The notes under the pieces: generated by a model
What the model was told of the DNA's origin: nothing
What the model saw: only the letters and a program-made list of their open reading frames with translations
The model's database searches: none
Part shown: positions 16,380-24,803 of the stretch, in pieces
Layout of the letters: the number at the start of each line of letters is the position of its first letter
How positions within the stretch are numbered: the stretch's first letter is position 1
Made by a program: the position numbers and the translations under genes
Assembly: GCA_934591895.1 (NCBI GenBank)
Contig: CAKTPP010000005.1
Coordinates: forward strand, 104,883-168,882
From: an uncultured Oscillospiraceae bacterium
GTDB taxonomy: Bacteria > Bacillota > Clostridia > Oscillospirales > Oscillospiraceae
Direction: 5' to 3'
DNA: 64,000 bases

Positions 16380-17553
16380 ACGAACGAATCACTGCAGGAA
16401 CACGGTCTGGGACATCAGCGTCATCAGCCGCAACAAAAACGGGGAGACGCTCTGCGGCGACCAGTGCGCGCTCGAATGGGACGACAATGACGCGACGGTC
16501 ATCCTCTCCGACGGCCTCGGCAGCGGCGTTAAGGCCAACATCCTTTCCACGCTGACAACGACCATGCTCACGACCATGCTCAAGGGCAGCGTCCCCATTG
16601 ACGAGTGCGTTACGACCGTGGCGGAAACGCTGCCCATGTGCAGAGAGCGCAAGCTCGCCTATGCGACCTTTACGATCCTGCAGACGGCCGGCACCCGCGC
16701 GCGCCTGATCCAGTATGACAACCCGAATGCCGTGTTCGTGCACAACGGCGCGATCGGGAAGTACAACTATTCCGTCAACTTCATTCAGGAAAAGGAGCTG
16801 CACGAGAGCTACCTGCATTTTGACGTGGGCGATATGCTCGTGCTCTTCAGCGACGGCGTGTCGGAGGCCGGGCGCGGCGTGACGACGGACGCCGGTTGGG
16901 CGCGGCAGGATATTGAGGATTTTATCCTGCGCAATTATTCACCCACCATCTCCTCGCAGCGCATGGCGGCCAGCATCCTCTCGACCGTCAAGACGCTGGA
17001 CATGGACGCCATGCACGATGATACGACCGTTGTCGTTGCGCGCCTGCGTGAGCGCTGTCCGGTCAACGTCATGATCGGCCCGCCCGAGAGCAAGGATGAC
17101 GATCTGAGCACGATGCGCCTGTTTTTCGGCAAGGATGGCAAGCACGTTGTCTGCGGCGGCACCACGGCCAACGCTGTCGCGTCATATCTGGGCGTAAAGG
17201 TGCACACGCTGCCCGGCAGCGGCACGGAGGAGGTGCCGCCGATGAGCGAGATCCACGGCGTGGATCTGACCACCGAGGGCGTCGTTACGGTCAACGTGAC
17301 GATGGAGCGCATCAAGGACTACCTCGCGGATGGCATGTATACGCTCGAGCTCGCCCGCATGAAGGACGGTGCGTCCAGGCTCGCGCTCATGCTGCTCGAG
17401 GAGGCGACGGAGGTCAATGTCCTCTTCGGCAACGCGAGCAACCTCGCCCAACAGGATACGGAGTTCAGCTTTGAGCGCAAGCTGCAATTGGTGCAGGAGC
17501 TGCGCGATATGCTGACTCTGGCCGGAAAAACAGTAAAAATGAGCATCTGCTGA
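16366..17553 (+). CDS. SpoIIE-type PP2C serine phosphatase
   Basis: This 395-residue protein has an N-terminal PP2C/SpoIIE phosphatase domain (residues about 10-225), with the metal-site motifs ILSDGLGSGVKA, VLFSDGVSEAG and DDTTVVVARL. The remaining 170 residues have no domain I can name. No membrane segment is visible, unlike SpoIIE itself, so it is a cytosolic signalling phosphatase. Three in-frame ATGs (16366, 16369, 16372) follow GAGGA at 16356-16360; I take the first. Overlap with the PAS/hydrogenase gene suggests that gene is its input. Target and output are unknown; an anti-anti-sigma factor would be the usual type of substrate, but none is encoded nearby. Confidence 0.85.
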   Translation: MMMRKRTNHCRNTVWDISVISRNKNGETLCGDQCALEWDDNDATVILSDGLGSGVKANILSTLTTTMLTTMLKGSVPIDECVTTVAETLPMCRERKLAYATFTILQTAGTRARLIQYDNPNAVFVHNGAIGKYNYSVNFIQEKELHESYLHFDVGDMLVLFSDGVSEAGRGVTTDAGWARQDIEDFILRNYSPTISSQRMAASILSTVKTLDMDAMHDDTTVVVARLRERCPVNVMIGPPESKDDDLSTMRLFFGKDGKHVVCGGTTANAVASYLGVKVHTLPGSGTEEVPPMSEIHGVDLTTEGVVTVNVTMERIKDYLADGMYTLELARMKDGASRLALMLLEEATEVNVLFGNASNLAQQDTEFSFERKLQLVQELRDMLTLAGKTVKMSIC

Positions 17554-17586
17554 CAGATGCCGATATTCACGGAGTGACCCTAACGA

Positions 17587-18957
17587 ATGAAGATCCGAAC
17601 TTTTTTTGCAGTATTGCTGTGTAAGCTTGCGCGCGGGCTGCTGCGGCTGCTGCGCCGCGGCGGCACGGCGTTTCCCGGCCGCGTGGCGCTCAAAGTCTGC
17701 CCGCAGGTGCTCGGCGTGCTCTCGCGGGGTGTGCGCGTCATCCTTGTCACCGGCACGAACGGCAAGACGACCAGCTCCCGCATGATCGAGCAGGCGTTTG
17801 CCGACGCGGGGCTCAATTACTTTGCCAACCGCTCGGGCGCGAACCTCATCTCCGGCATCACGGCGGAGTTTGCCATGCACAGCACCTTGACCGGCAGACC
17901 GAAGTGCCAGTTTGCCGTCATCGAGTGCGACGAGGCTGCGTCCAAGACCGTGCTCAAGTACCTCAAGCCGGAGGTCATCGTGGCGACAAACGTCTTCCGC
18001 GACCAGCTCGACCGCTACGGCGAGATCACGCACACGCTCAATAACATCATCGAGGGCATCCGCCACACGCCGGAGAGCGTTTTGTGCATCAATGCCGACT
18101 GCTCGCTCATTGCGTCCATCCCGGAGCAGGTGCCGAACCCCGTCGTGCGCTTCGGCGTGAATGTGCCGCTCGGCGGCGACGACCTGACGGAGATCTCCGA
18201 CGCGCCGCACTGCATCCACTGTAAGACGGAGTATGTTTACGATTACCGCACCTACGGGCATCTGGGCGCATTTCGCTGCCCGAAGTGCGGCTACCACCGC
18301 GAAGTCCCACAGGTCGCTGTCACGGCGGTGCAGAACCTCGGCGTGGACACGAGTGACGTCACCATGTCCATCGGCGGACGGGAGTATGCCGTACACATCA
18401 ACCTTCCGGCGGCGTACAACATCTATAACGCCGTGGGCTCGGCGGCTGCGCTGTCTGCGTTCGGCTTCACGCCGGAGGCGATCGTGCACGCGCTCGGTGC
18501 ATTCGGCTGCGGCTTCGGCCGCATGGAGAAATTCGACCTGCGCGGCACACCCGGCCGCATGATGCTCGTGAAAAATCCCGCCGGCTGCAACCAGACCATG
18601 CGCTATCTCGCCGGTCTGAACGAGGATGCGACGTTTGTCGTCTGCCTCAACGACCGCGACGCCGACGGTACGGACATCTCGTGGATCTGGGATGCCGACT
18701 TCGAGCGGCTTGCCGCCATGGGCGAGCACCTGCGGCACGTATATGTGTCCGGCACGCGCGCGGACGATATGCGCCTGCGCCTGAAATATGCTGGCGTGGA
18801 GGAGGCGCGCATCGAGGTGTTTTATGATTATGATCCGTTGATCGACGCAATGTGCGCATCGGAATATCCGGTGTTCATCATGCCGACCTATACGGCCATG
18901 CTGGATCTGCGCGGTCGGCTGCAAAAGCAGCTCGGCGGAAAGGAGTTCTGGGAATGA
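17587..18957 (+). CDS. murT: lipid II isoglutaminyl synthase, Mur-ligase subunit MurT
   Basis: MurT, with GatD, amidates the alpha-carboxyl of D-Glu in lipid II to D-isoglutamine. The 456-residue protein has the Mur ligase P-loop VTGTNGKTTS near residue 57. It has the Cys4 ribbon inserted in the central domain (Cys209, Cys212, Cys231, Cys234) that distinguishes MurT from other Mur ligases. A C-terminal DUF1727 domain carries CLNDRDADGTD, with the Asp expected to complete the GatD catalytic centre. The N terminus has a short hydrophobic stretch. It overlaps gatD by ATGA. It is 33 bases after the phosphatase, so read-through from the redox-signalling pair is possible. Confidence 0.95.
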   Translation: MKIRTFFAVLLCKLARGLLRLLRRGGTAFPGRVALKVCPQVLGVLSRGVRVILVTGTNGKTTSSRMIEQAFADAGLNYFANRSGANLISGITAEFAMHSTLTGRPKCQFAVIECDEAASKTVLKYLKPEVIVATNVFRDQLDRYGEITHTLNNIIEGIRHTPESVLCINADCSLIASIPEQVPNPVVRFGVNVPLGGDDLTEISDAPHCIHCKTEYVYDYRTYGHLGAFRCPKCGYHREVPQVAVTAVQNLGVDTSDVTMSIGGREYAVHINLPAAYNIYNAVGSAAALSAFGFTPEAIVHALGAFGCGFGRMEKFDLRGTPGRMMLVKNPAGCNQTMRYLAGLNEDATFVVCLNDRDADGTDISWIWDADFERLAAMGEHLRHVYVSGTRADDMRLRLKYAGVEEARIEVFYDYDPLIDAMCASEYPVFIMPTYTAMLDLRGRLQKQLGGKEFWE

Positions 18958-19697
18958 GCGAAAAGACCCTGCGCATCTGCCATCTGTACCCGGACCTTCT
19001 GAATCTCTACGGCGACCGGGGCAATATCCTCTGCATGCGCCGCCGTCTGGAGTGGCGCGGCATCGACGCCGAGGTGACGGAGGTCACAGTCGGCGAGCAG
19101 GCGGATTTCACGCAGTTTGACCTGTTTTTCATCGGCGGCGGTCAGGACTTTGAGCAGGAGGTGCTCCTGTCCGATCTGAAAGCCGGAAAGGGCAGCGAGA
19201 TCAAGGCTGCCATTGCCGACGGCAAAACGTTTCTGACCATCTGCGGCGGCTACCAGATGCTCGGCGGCTACTACCGCACGTGGGACGGCAAGCAGTGCGA
19301 CTTCATCGGCGCGATCGACTATTATACCGTCGGGGCGAAGGAGCGCATGATCGGCAACACGATTTTCGAGTGCCTGCCGGAGTCCGGCGGAAGTACGGTC
19401 GTCGGCTTTGAAAATCACAGCGGCAAGACCTACCTCGGCAGCGGTGTGTCGCCGCTTGGCAAGGTGCTCGTCGGCGGCGGCAACAACGGGGAAGACGGCT
19501 TTGAGGGCGTGCGCTACCAAAACGTCTTCGGCACGTACAGCCACGGTCCGGTGCTGCCGAAAAATCCGGCGTTTTGCGACCACCTGCTCACGACGGCGCT
19601 GCATGGCCGCTATCCGGAGCTGGAGCTGCAGCCGCTCGACGATGCGGCCGAGCGCGCTGCACACGACATAATGGTGCGGCGGCTGACGGAAAAATAA
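18954..19697 (+). CDS. gatD: lipid II isoglutaminyl synthase, glutaminase subunit GatD
   Basis: GatD is the class I glutaminase-like subunit that supplies ammonia to MurT. The 247-residue protein begins with LRICHLYPDLLNLYGDRGN, typical of GatD/CobQ-like amidotransferases. The nucleophile is Cys97 in TICGGYQMLGG, and a His lies in GTYSHGPVLPKNP. As in other GatD proteins, there is no adjacent catalytic Glu, because the third residue comes from MurT. The ATG at 18954 overlaps the murT stop by 4 bases; the longer upstream frame is shadow coding. Confidence 0.94.
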   Translation: MSEKTLRICHLYPDLLNLYGDRGNILCMRRRLEWRGIDAEVTEVTVGEQADFTQFDLFFIGGGQDFEQEVLLSDLKAGKGSEIKAAIADGKTFLTICGGYQMLGGYYRTWDGKQCDFIGAIDYYTVGAKERMIGNTIFECLPESGGSTVVGFENHSGKTYLGSGVSPLGKVLVGGGNNGEDGFEGVRYQNVFGTYSHGPVLPKNPAFCDHLLTTALHGRYPELELQPLDDAAERAAHDIMVRRLTEK

Positions 19698-19702
19698 TGG
19701 CA

Positions 19703-19734
19703 TGTAAAATGGGCGCATCCGTCTGGATGCGCCC
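19703..19734. terminator. hairpin between convergent gatD and gluQ
   Basis: A perfect 10-bp stem GGGCGCATCC / GGATGCGCCC (19711-19734) has a 4-base loop. On the minus strand it is followed by ATTTTAC, so it fits best as the gluQ terminator. On the plus strand it lacks a T run, but it begins 14 bases after gatD and may also stop that operon. Confidence 0.75.
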
Positions 19735-19749
19735 ACTGTGCGTCTCGTA

Positions 19750-20691
19750 TTAAAAATCCTCCGGGATCGGAATGTCCGCGCGCGGGATCTTGTCCCAGGA
19801 AAAGTCCGCCGCAAGCTCTGCCGCCGTCACCGGTGCGTCCGTCGGGCGCAGACCCGCGAGCTTTGCAAGCTTTCCGGTCAGCTGCTCGGGCGTGTATTTT
19901 TGCCGCAGCGCCTCCATGTTCAGGTCGCCCTCGCGCTTGGAGAGCTTGCGCCCGTCCGGCGCGACAAGCAGCGGCGCGTGCGCGTATTCCGGGGCTTTGC
20001 CGCCGAACGCTTCGATCAGCCAGATCTGCCGCGGTGTGGAATCCAGCAGGTCGCGCGCACGCACGACGCGCGTGATGCCCATGTCGAGATCGTCCACGCT
20101 CACGGCGAGCTGGTAGGCAAACACCCCGTCTGAGCGCCGGATGAGAAAATCATCGCGCCCGCGCCGCAGTTTGGCAGCCTGCTGACCGTAGTGTGCGTCG
20201 ATGAAGGCAATGTCCGCATCCGTGACCGCGAGCTTTTTCGCCGCGCGGCGACCCATGCGCAGGCGCTTTTGCACCTCCTGCTCTGACAGCGTCCGGCAGG
20301 GGCAGCCGAATGCCTGCAATTCTCCGGGGTGCGGCGCGCTCGCGGCCAGACGCTCTGCGCGGCTGCAGTAGCAGTCATACACCATCCCGCGCTCGGTCAG
20401 TGCATCCAGCGCAGCGGTGTAGCGCTGCGTGCGCGTGCCCTGCCGGTAGTCCTGAGACCCCGGCCGCCAGCCCTCGTCCCAGTCGAGCCCGAGCCAGAGC
20501 AGGTCGTCGGCCATCAGGTCAGCATAGTGCTCCCAGCTGCGCTCCGGGTCGAGATCCTCAAGGCGGAACACCATCGTCCCGCCGCGTGCGCGCACGTCCA
20601 GCCAAGCGAGCAGAAATGTCAGCATATTGCCCAGATGCAGCCGCCCGCTCGGGCTGGGCGCGAAGCGGCCACGGATCGTGTTATCCGGCAT
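19750..20691 (-). CDS. gluQ: glutamyl-Q tRNA(Asp) synthetase
   Basis: GluQ is a truncated GluRS paralogue that attaches glutamate to queuosine in the anticodon of tRNA(Asp). The 313-residue protein has the class I HIGH-type motif (FAPSPSGRLHLGN, with the second His intact) and the KLSKREGD version of KMSKS. It lacks the anticodon-binding C-terminal domain of true GluRS. A zinc-binding segment is suggested by DCYCSRAE and GCPCRTL. The gene is alone on the minus strand with its own promoter. A truncated discriminating GluRS is the main alternative, but the length argues for GluQ-RS. Confidence 0.9.
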   Translation of the reverse strand: MPDNTIRGRFAPSPSGRLHLGNMLTFLLAWLDVRARGGTMVFRLEDLDPERSWEHYADLMADDLLWLGLDWDEGWRPGSQDYRQGTRTQRYTAALDALTERGMVYDCYCSRAERLAASAPHPGELQAFGCPCRTLSEQEVQKRLRMGRRAAKKLAVTDADIAFIDAHYGQQAAKLRRGRDDFLIRRSDGVFAYQLAVSVDDLDMGITRVVRARDLLDSTPRQIWLIEAFGGKAPEYAHAPLLVAPDGRKLSKREGDLNMEALRQKYTPEQLTGKLAKLAGLRPTDAPVTAAELAADFSWDKIPRADIPIPEDF

Positions 20692-20721
20692 TGGTCATCC
20701 CTCCGGTTTTGTTCTGAGTGC

Positions 20722-20749
20722 ATTATAGCATAACCGTGCCGGTTCGCAA
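20722..20749 (-). promoter_or_regulatory. promoter of gluQ
   Basis: Read on the minus strand: TTGCGA (20749-20744), a 16-bp spacer and perfect TATAAT (20727-20722), about 31 bases before the gluQ start. A GGAGGG Shine-Dalgarno lies close to the start codon. Confidence 0.7.
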
Positions 20750-20750
20750 C

Positions 20751-20769
20751 GCTTTTAAGGTCAAATGCC
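20751..20769 (+). repeat. upstream element, copy 1
   Basis: GCTTTTAAGGTCAAATGCC recurs with two differences at 21346-21364, GCTTTTAGGGTCAAATCCC. Each copy lies just upstream of a sigma-A -35 box (5 and 0 bases away), so the pair may be a shared regulatory site. Confidence 0.6.
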
Positions 20770-20774
20770 GTGGT

Positions 20775-20803
20775 TTGACAGGGTGCATTCGGCTGCGTAT
20801 AAT
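20775..20803 (+). promoter_or_regulatory. sigma-A promoter of the small membrane protein
   Basis: Perfect TTGACA (20775-20780), a 17-bp spacer and perfect TATAAT (20798-20803) lie about 58 bases before the ATG at 20862. Confidence 0.88.
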
Positions 20804-20861
20804 AAAAACACCGGTTGAATAGATGCGTGATTTTCGTCAATCACAGACGGGAGCCCTTCAT

Positions 20862-21299
20862 ATGATTTATACTCTTCCCAGAATGCTGCTTGCCTTGAGC
20901 CTTGCCTTTTTGCTGGCATATTTCTTTTATCGTGACTTCTTATTGGGCCTGAAGCTGTATCGGCTGAATAACAGCGCATACAAGAAAATCAAGAAGGGGG
21001 AAACATTTAAGGAATGGTTTTTATACAGCAGGTATCGGGATGTCATACCAAAACCGCTGTTGGTGTTTTACTTTTCCTTTTTGGCGCTTCATGCTGCTGC
21101 ATTTCTGATTTGCATCATTCTCCATTTTTGCGTGGACGCTTGGGTACTGTATATTGTTAGAGCAGTCGTCATATTTGATGGAGCATGGATAGTGTTAGTA
21201 AGTATACTGTTTTGGAGCAAAGAGCCGGGCTACGCATATGATAGATGGATCAAAAAACGATATAAAAAATCAGGAAAGAACAAGCCGAAAAAGCGTTAA
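20862..21299 (+). CDS. small hypothetical membrane protein
   Basis: I do not recognise a family for this 145-residue protein. It has an N-terminal membrane segment (residues about 5-25) and two more hydrophobic segments (about 65-90 and 95-120). A basic middle region (YKKIKKGETFKEWF) and a strongly basic tail (RWIKKRYKKSGKNKPKKR) suggest cytosolic loops. The ATG at 20862 has gggag 9 bases upstream; the upstream in-frame ATG at 20823 lacks a good RBS. Base composition is clearly more AT-rich than its neighbours, which may mean recent acquisition. It has its own consensus promoter and a downstream hairpin, so it is monocistronic. Confidence 0.75.
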   Translation: MIYTLPRMLLALSLAFLLAYFFYRDFLLGLKLYRLNNSAYKKIKKGETFKEWFLYSRYRDVIPKPLLVFYFSFLALHAAAFLICIILHFCVDAWVLYIVRAVVIFDGAWIVLVSILFWSKEPGYAYDRWIKKRYKKSGKNKPKKR

Positions 21300-21306
21300 A
21301 GTCTCA

Positions 21307-21332
21307 GCGGGCGGTGCAGCAGCACCGCCCGC
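21307..21332 (+). terminator. GC-rich hairpin after small membrane protein gene
   Basis: A perfect 11-bp stem GCGGGCGGTGC / GCACCGCCCGC with the 4-base loop AGCA begins 8 bases after the stop. There is no T run, so termination is plausible but not certain. Confidence 0.55.
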
Positions 21333-21345
21333 GTGATCATATAGC

Positions 21346-21364
21346 GCTTTTAGGGTCAAATCCC
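21346..21364 (+). repeat. upstream element, copy 2
   Basis: GCTTTTAGGGTCAAATCCC is the second copy of the element at 20751-20769 and directly abuts the -35 box of the next gene. Confidence 0.6.
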
Positions 21365-21393
21365 TTGAAACCATGCGGGAAATCGGATATAAT
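21365..21393 (+). promoter_or_regulatory. sigma-A promoter of ybaK-like gene
   Basis: TTGAAA (21365-21370), a 17-bp spacer and perfect TATAAT (21388-21393) precede a ggaggaatg RBS and the ATG at 21424. Confidence 0.82.
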
Positions 21394-21423
21394 AAAGTGT
21401 TATTATCAGCGGAGGAATGTCTC

Positions 21424-21915
21424 ATGGCGAAATCATCCATCGAAAAAACGAATGTCATGCGCCTGCTCGACCAGAAGAAGGTGCCCTACACGCCGCACAC
21501 CTATCCGCACGGTGACGAGGCGGTGGACGGCGTGACCGTCGCGCAGATGACGGGCATGGACCCGGCGAAGGTGTTCAAGACGCTGGTCGCCCGCGGCGCG
21601 AGCAAGACGCCGTACGTGTTCGTCATCCCGGTCGCGTGCGAGCTCGACCTCAAGAAGGCGGCGAAGGCCGTGGGGGAAAAGTCCATCGCCATGCTGCACG
21701 TGTCCGAGCTCACGCCGCTCACGGGCTATGTGCGCGGCGGCTGCTCGCCGGTCGGCATGAAAAAGCAGCTTCGCACGGTCCTTGCTTCTCAGGCGCTCGC
21801 GCAGGAGACCATCCTTGTCAGCGCCGGCAAGATCGGCTATCAGGTCGAGGTGGCGCCGCAGGCGCTCATCGCGCTTGTGCGTGCGGCCACGGCGGAGCTG
21901 ACCATCGAATCCTAA
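21424..21915 (+). CDS. ybaK: YbaK/EbsC-type Cys-tRNA(Pro) deacylase
   Basis: This 163-residue editing protein should hydrolyse Cys mischarged on tRNA(Pro), in trans to ProRS. Family features are NVMRLLDQKKVPYTPHTYPH at the N terminus, the AKVFKTLV segment with the conserved Lys, the VIPVACELDLKKAAKA core, and GYVRGGCSPVGMKK, the conserved substrate-pocket loop. The ATG at 21424 follows ggagg with suitable spacing; the upstream extension runs back through the -10 box. It may be co-transcribed with uvrA, which starts 18 bases after its stop. Confidence 0.9.
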   Translation: MAKSSIEKTNVMRLLDQKKVPYTPHTYPHGDEAVDGVTVAQMTGMDPAKVFKTLVARGASKTPYVFVIPVACELDLKKAAKAVGEKSIAMLHVSELTPLTGYVRGGCSPVGMKKQLRTVLASQALAQETILVSAGKIGYQVEVAPQALIALVRAATAELTIES

Positions 21916-21933
21916 GCAATTTCGGAGGCACCC

Positions 21934-24762
21934 ATGCGGGATCATATTGTAATCAAAGGCGCGCGGGAGAACAATCTCAAGAACATTGATGTGGAAATCC
22001 CGCGCGATGCACTGGTCGTTATGACCGGTCTGTCCGGCTCCGGCAAGTCGAGTCTTGCGTTCGACACCATCTTTGCCGAGGGACAGCGGCGCTATATGGA
22101 GAGCCTGTCGTCGTATGCACGGCAGTTTCTCGGCCAGATGGATAAGCCCGATGTCGATTCCATCGAGGGCATGAGTCCGGCCATCTCCATCGACCAGAAG
22201 ACCACCAGCAAAAATCCGCGCTCGACTGTTGGCACGGTCACGGAGATCTACGACTATCTGCGTCTGCTGTGGGCGCGTGTCGGCGTGCCGCACTGCCCGA
22301 AGTGCGGCAAGGAGATCCGCCGCCAGACGGTCGACCAGATCGTTGATCAGATCGCGGCGCTGCCGCAGGCGACGCGCGTGCAGATCCTTGCGCCGGTCAT
22401 CCGTGCACGCAAGGGCGAGCACCAGAAGGTGTTCGACGATGCCCGCCGCGGCGGGTATGTGCGCGTGCGCGTGGACGGCAGCATCTACGACCTCACGGAG
22501 ACGATCACGCTCGACAAAAACCGCAAGCACAGCATCGAGATCGTGGTCGACCGCGTCGTCATCCGTCCCGACCAGAACCGCCGCCTGACCGATGCTGTCG
22601 AGATCGCGTCCGCGCTCTCCGGCGGTCTCGTGCTGGCGGACATCCCGGAGGAGAAGCGCGAGATCCTCTTCTCGCAGAACTACGCCTGCGATGACTGCGG
22701 CATCTCGATCGAGGAGCTCACGCCGCGGATGTTCTCGTTCAACAGCCCCTACGGCGCGTGCCCGACCTGCGGCGGTCTCGGCACGCGGCTGCGCATCGAC
22801 CCGGCGCTCATCATTCCGGATCTGTCGAAGTCCATCCTCGACGGCGGCATCACCGCGAGCGGCTGGAACGGCGTCAAGGATGAGAGCATCAGCCGGATGT
22901 ATTACGACGCGCTGGCGGAAAAATATCACTTTGACCTTGCAACGCCCATCGGTGAGCTGCCGGAGCACGTGCGCGAGATCCTGCTCTACGGCACGGGGGA
23001 CGAGGAGCTCACCCTGCATTATGACACCAACCGCGGTGCCGGTGTGCTGCGCCGCCCGTTTGAGGGCATCGTCTGCAACCTTGAGCGCCGCTATCAGGAG
23101 ACGCAGAGCGATGCCATGCGCGCATCGCTTGAGGACTGCATGGCGGAGACGGCCTGCCCGGACTGCCACGGCGCGCGTCTGCGGCCGGAGGTTCTGGCCG
23201 TCACGGTCGGCGGGCTGAATATTTCCAAATTTACGGCGCTGCCGATCACGGAGGAGCTGGCGTTTCTCGACCGGCTCACGCTCAGCGAGAAGGACGCGCA
23301 GATCGCCGAGAGCATTCTGCGCGAGGTGCGCTCGCGGCTGCATTTTCTGCAGAGCGTCGGCCTGCAGTATCTGACGCTCGCGCGCTCGGCGGCAACGCTC
23401 TCCGGCGGCGAGAGCCAGCGCATCCGGCTCGCCACGCAGATCGGCTCGTCGCTCATGGGCGTGCTGTATATTCTCGATGAGCCGTCGATCGGTTTGCACC
23501 AGCGCGACAATGAAAAGCTGCTGGCCACGCTGCGCGAGCTGCGCGACCTCGGCAACACGCTCATCGTCGTTGAGCACGACGAGGACACCATGCGCGCGGC
23601 GGACTATCTCATCGACATCGGTCCGGGTGCGGGCGTGCACGGCGGGGAAGTGGTCTGCGCCGGTACGCCGGAGGAGGTCACGCGCTGCGAGCGCTCCATT
23701 ACCGGGCAGTATCTGTCCGGCAAAAAGAAGATCCCCGTGCCCGCGCAGCGCCGCACCGGAAACGGTCACGCGCTCGTGATCCGCGGCGCGAGCGAGCACA
23801 ACCTCAAGCACGTGGATGTGCAGATCCCGCTCGGCGTCATGACGTGCGTGACCGGCGTGTCCGGCAGCGGCAAGTCCTCGCTCGTCAATGAGGTGCTGTA
23901 CAAAACGCTTGCGGGCAAGCTCAACCATGCGAAGCTCCGTCCCGGGAAATGTGACGGCATCGACGGCGTGGAGTATCTGGACAAGATCATCAATATTGAC
24001 CAGAGTCCCATCGGCCGCACGCCGCGCTCCAACCCTGCGACGTATACCGGCCTGTTTGACGATATCCGCAGTCTCTTTGCCTCCACGCAGGACGCGAAGC
24101 TGCGCGGCTACAGCGCCGGGCGCTTCTCGTTCAACATTCGCGGCGGCCGCTGCGAGGCGTGCTCCGGCGACGGCCTGCTGAAGATCGAGATGAACTTCCT
24201 GCCGGATGTTTACGTCCCGTGCGAGGTCTGCAAGGGCAAGCGCTACAACCGCGAGACGCTCGAGGTGCACTACAAGGGCAAGAACATTGCCGAAGTGCTG
24301 GACATGACCGTCGAAGAGGCGCTCGCATTTTTCCAGAACCAGCCGAAGATCCGCGACCGACTGCAGACGCTCATGGACGTCGGTCTCGGCTATGTCAGGC
24401 TCGGTCAGCCGTCCACGACGCTCTCCGGCGGCGAGGCACAGCGCATCAAGCTTGCGACGGAGCTTTCCAAGCGCAGCACCGGCCGGACGATCTACGTGCT
24501 CGATGAGCCCACGACCGGTCTGCACGTGGCGGATGTTGCACGCCTGATCGATATTCTCAATCGTCTGACCGACGCCGGCAACACGGTGCTCATCATTGAG
24601 CACAACCTGCACGTCATCAAGGTGGCCGATCACATCATCGACCTCGGCCCGGAGGGCGGCGACGCGGGCGGCAGCATCGTCTTTACCGGCACGCCGGAAG
24701 ATTGCGCGCGCTGCGCCGGGAGCTACACCGGTCAATTCCTGAAAAAAGAACTCGAAGGTTAA
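21934..24762 (+). CDS. uvrA: excinuclease ABC subunit A
   Basis: UvrA recognises DNA lesions and loads UvrB in nucleotide excision repair. The 942-residue length is standard. Two ABC ATPase modules are visible: Walker A GLSGSGKSSLAFDT near residue 32 and GVSGSGKSSLVNEV near residue 643, with two LSGGE signatures (near 488 and 826). Zinc-finger cysteine pairs are seen in CPKCGKEI, CDDCGISI, CPTCGGLG, CPDCHGAR and CEACSGDGLL with CEVCKGKRYN. Its usual partner uvrB is not adjacent within this window. Confidence 0.97.
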   Translation: MRDHIVIKGARENNLKNIDVEIPRDALVVMTGLSGSGKSSLAFDTIFAEGQRRYMESLSSYARQFLGQMDKPDVDSIEGMSPAISIDQKTTSKNPRSTVGTVTEIYDYLRLLWARVGVPHCPKCGKEIRRQTVDQIVDQIAALPQATRVQILAPVIRARKGEHQKVFDDARRGGYVRVRVDGSIYDLTETITLDKNRKHSIEIVVDRVVIRPDQNRRLTDAVEIASALSGGLVLADIPEEKREILFSQNYACDDCGISIEELTPRMFSFNSPYGACPTCGGLGTRLRIDPALIIPDLSKSILDGGITASGWNGVKDESISRMYYDALAEKYHFDLATPIGELPEHVREILLYGTGDEELTLHYDTNRGAGVLRRPFEGIVCNLERRYQETQSDAMRASLEDCMAETACPDCHGARLRPEVLAVTVGGLNISKFTALPITEELAFLDRLTLSEKDAQIAESILREVRSRLHFLQSVGLQYLTLARSAATLSGGESQRIRLATQIGSSLMGVLYILDEPSIGLHQRDNEKLLATLRELRDLGNTLIVVEHDEDTMRAADYLIDIGPGAGVHGGEVVCAGTPEEVTRCERSITGQYLSGKKKIPVPAQRRTGNGHALVIRGASEHNLKHVDVQIPLGVMTCVTGVSGSGKSSLVNEVLYKTLAGKLNHAKLRPGKCDGIDGVEYLDKIINIDQSPIGRTPRSNPATYTGLFDDIRSLFASTQDAKLRGYSAGRFSFNIRGGRCEACSGDGLLKIEMNFLPDVYVPCEVCKGKRYNRETLEVHYKGKNIAEVLDMTVEEALAFFQNQPKIRDRLQTLMDVGLGYVRLGQPSTTLSGGEAQRIKLATELSKRSTGRTIYVLDEPTTGLHVADVARLIDILNRLTDAGNTVLIIEHNLHVIKVADHIIDLGPEGGDAGGSIVFTGTPEDCARCAGSYTGQFLKKELEG

Positions 24763-24803
24763 CAGTCAAGCCCCTTTCTCATAGGCTGAAAGGAGAGGGG
24801 GCG

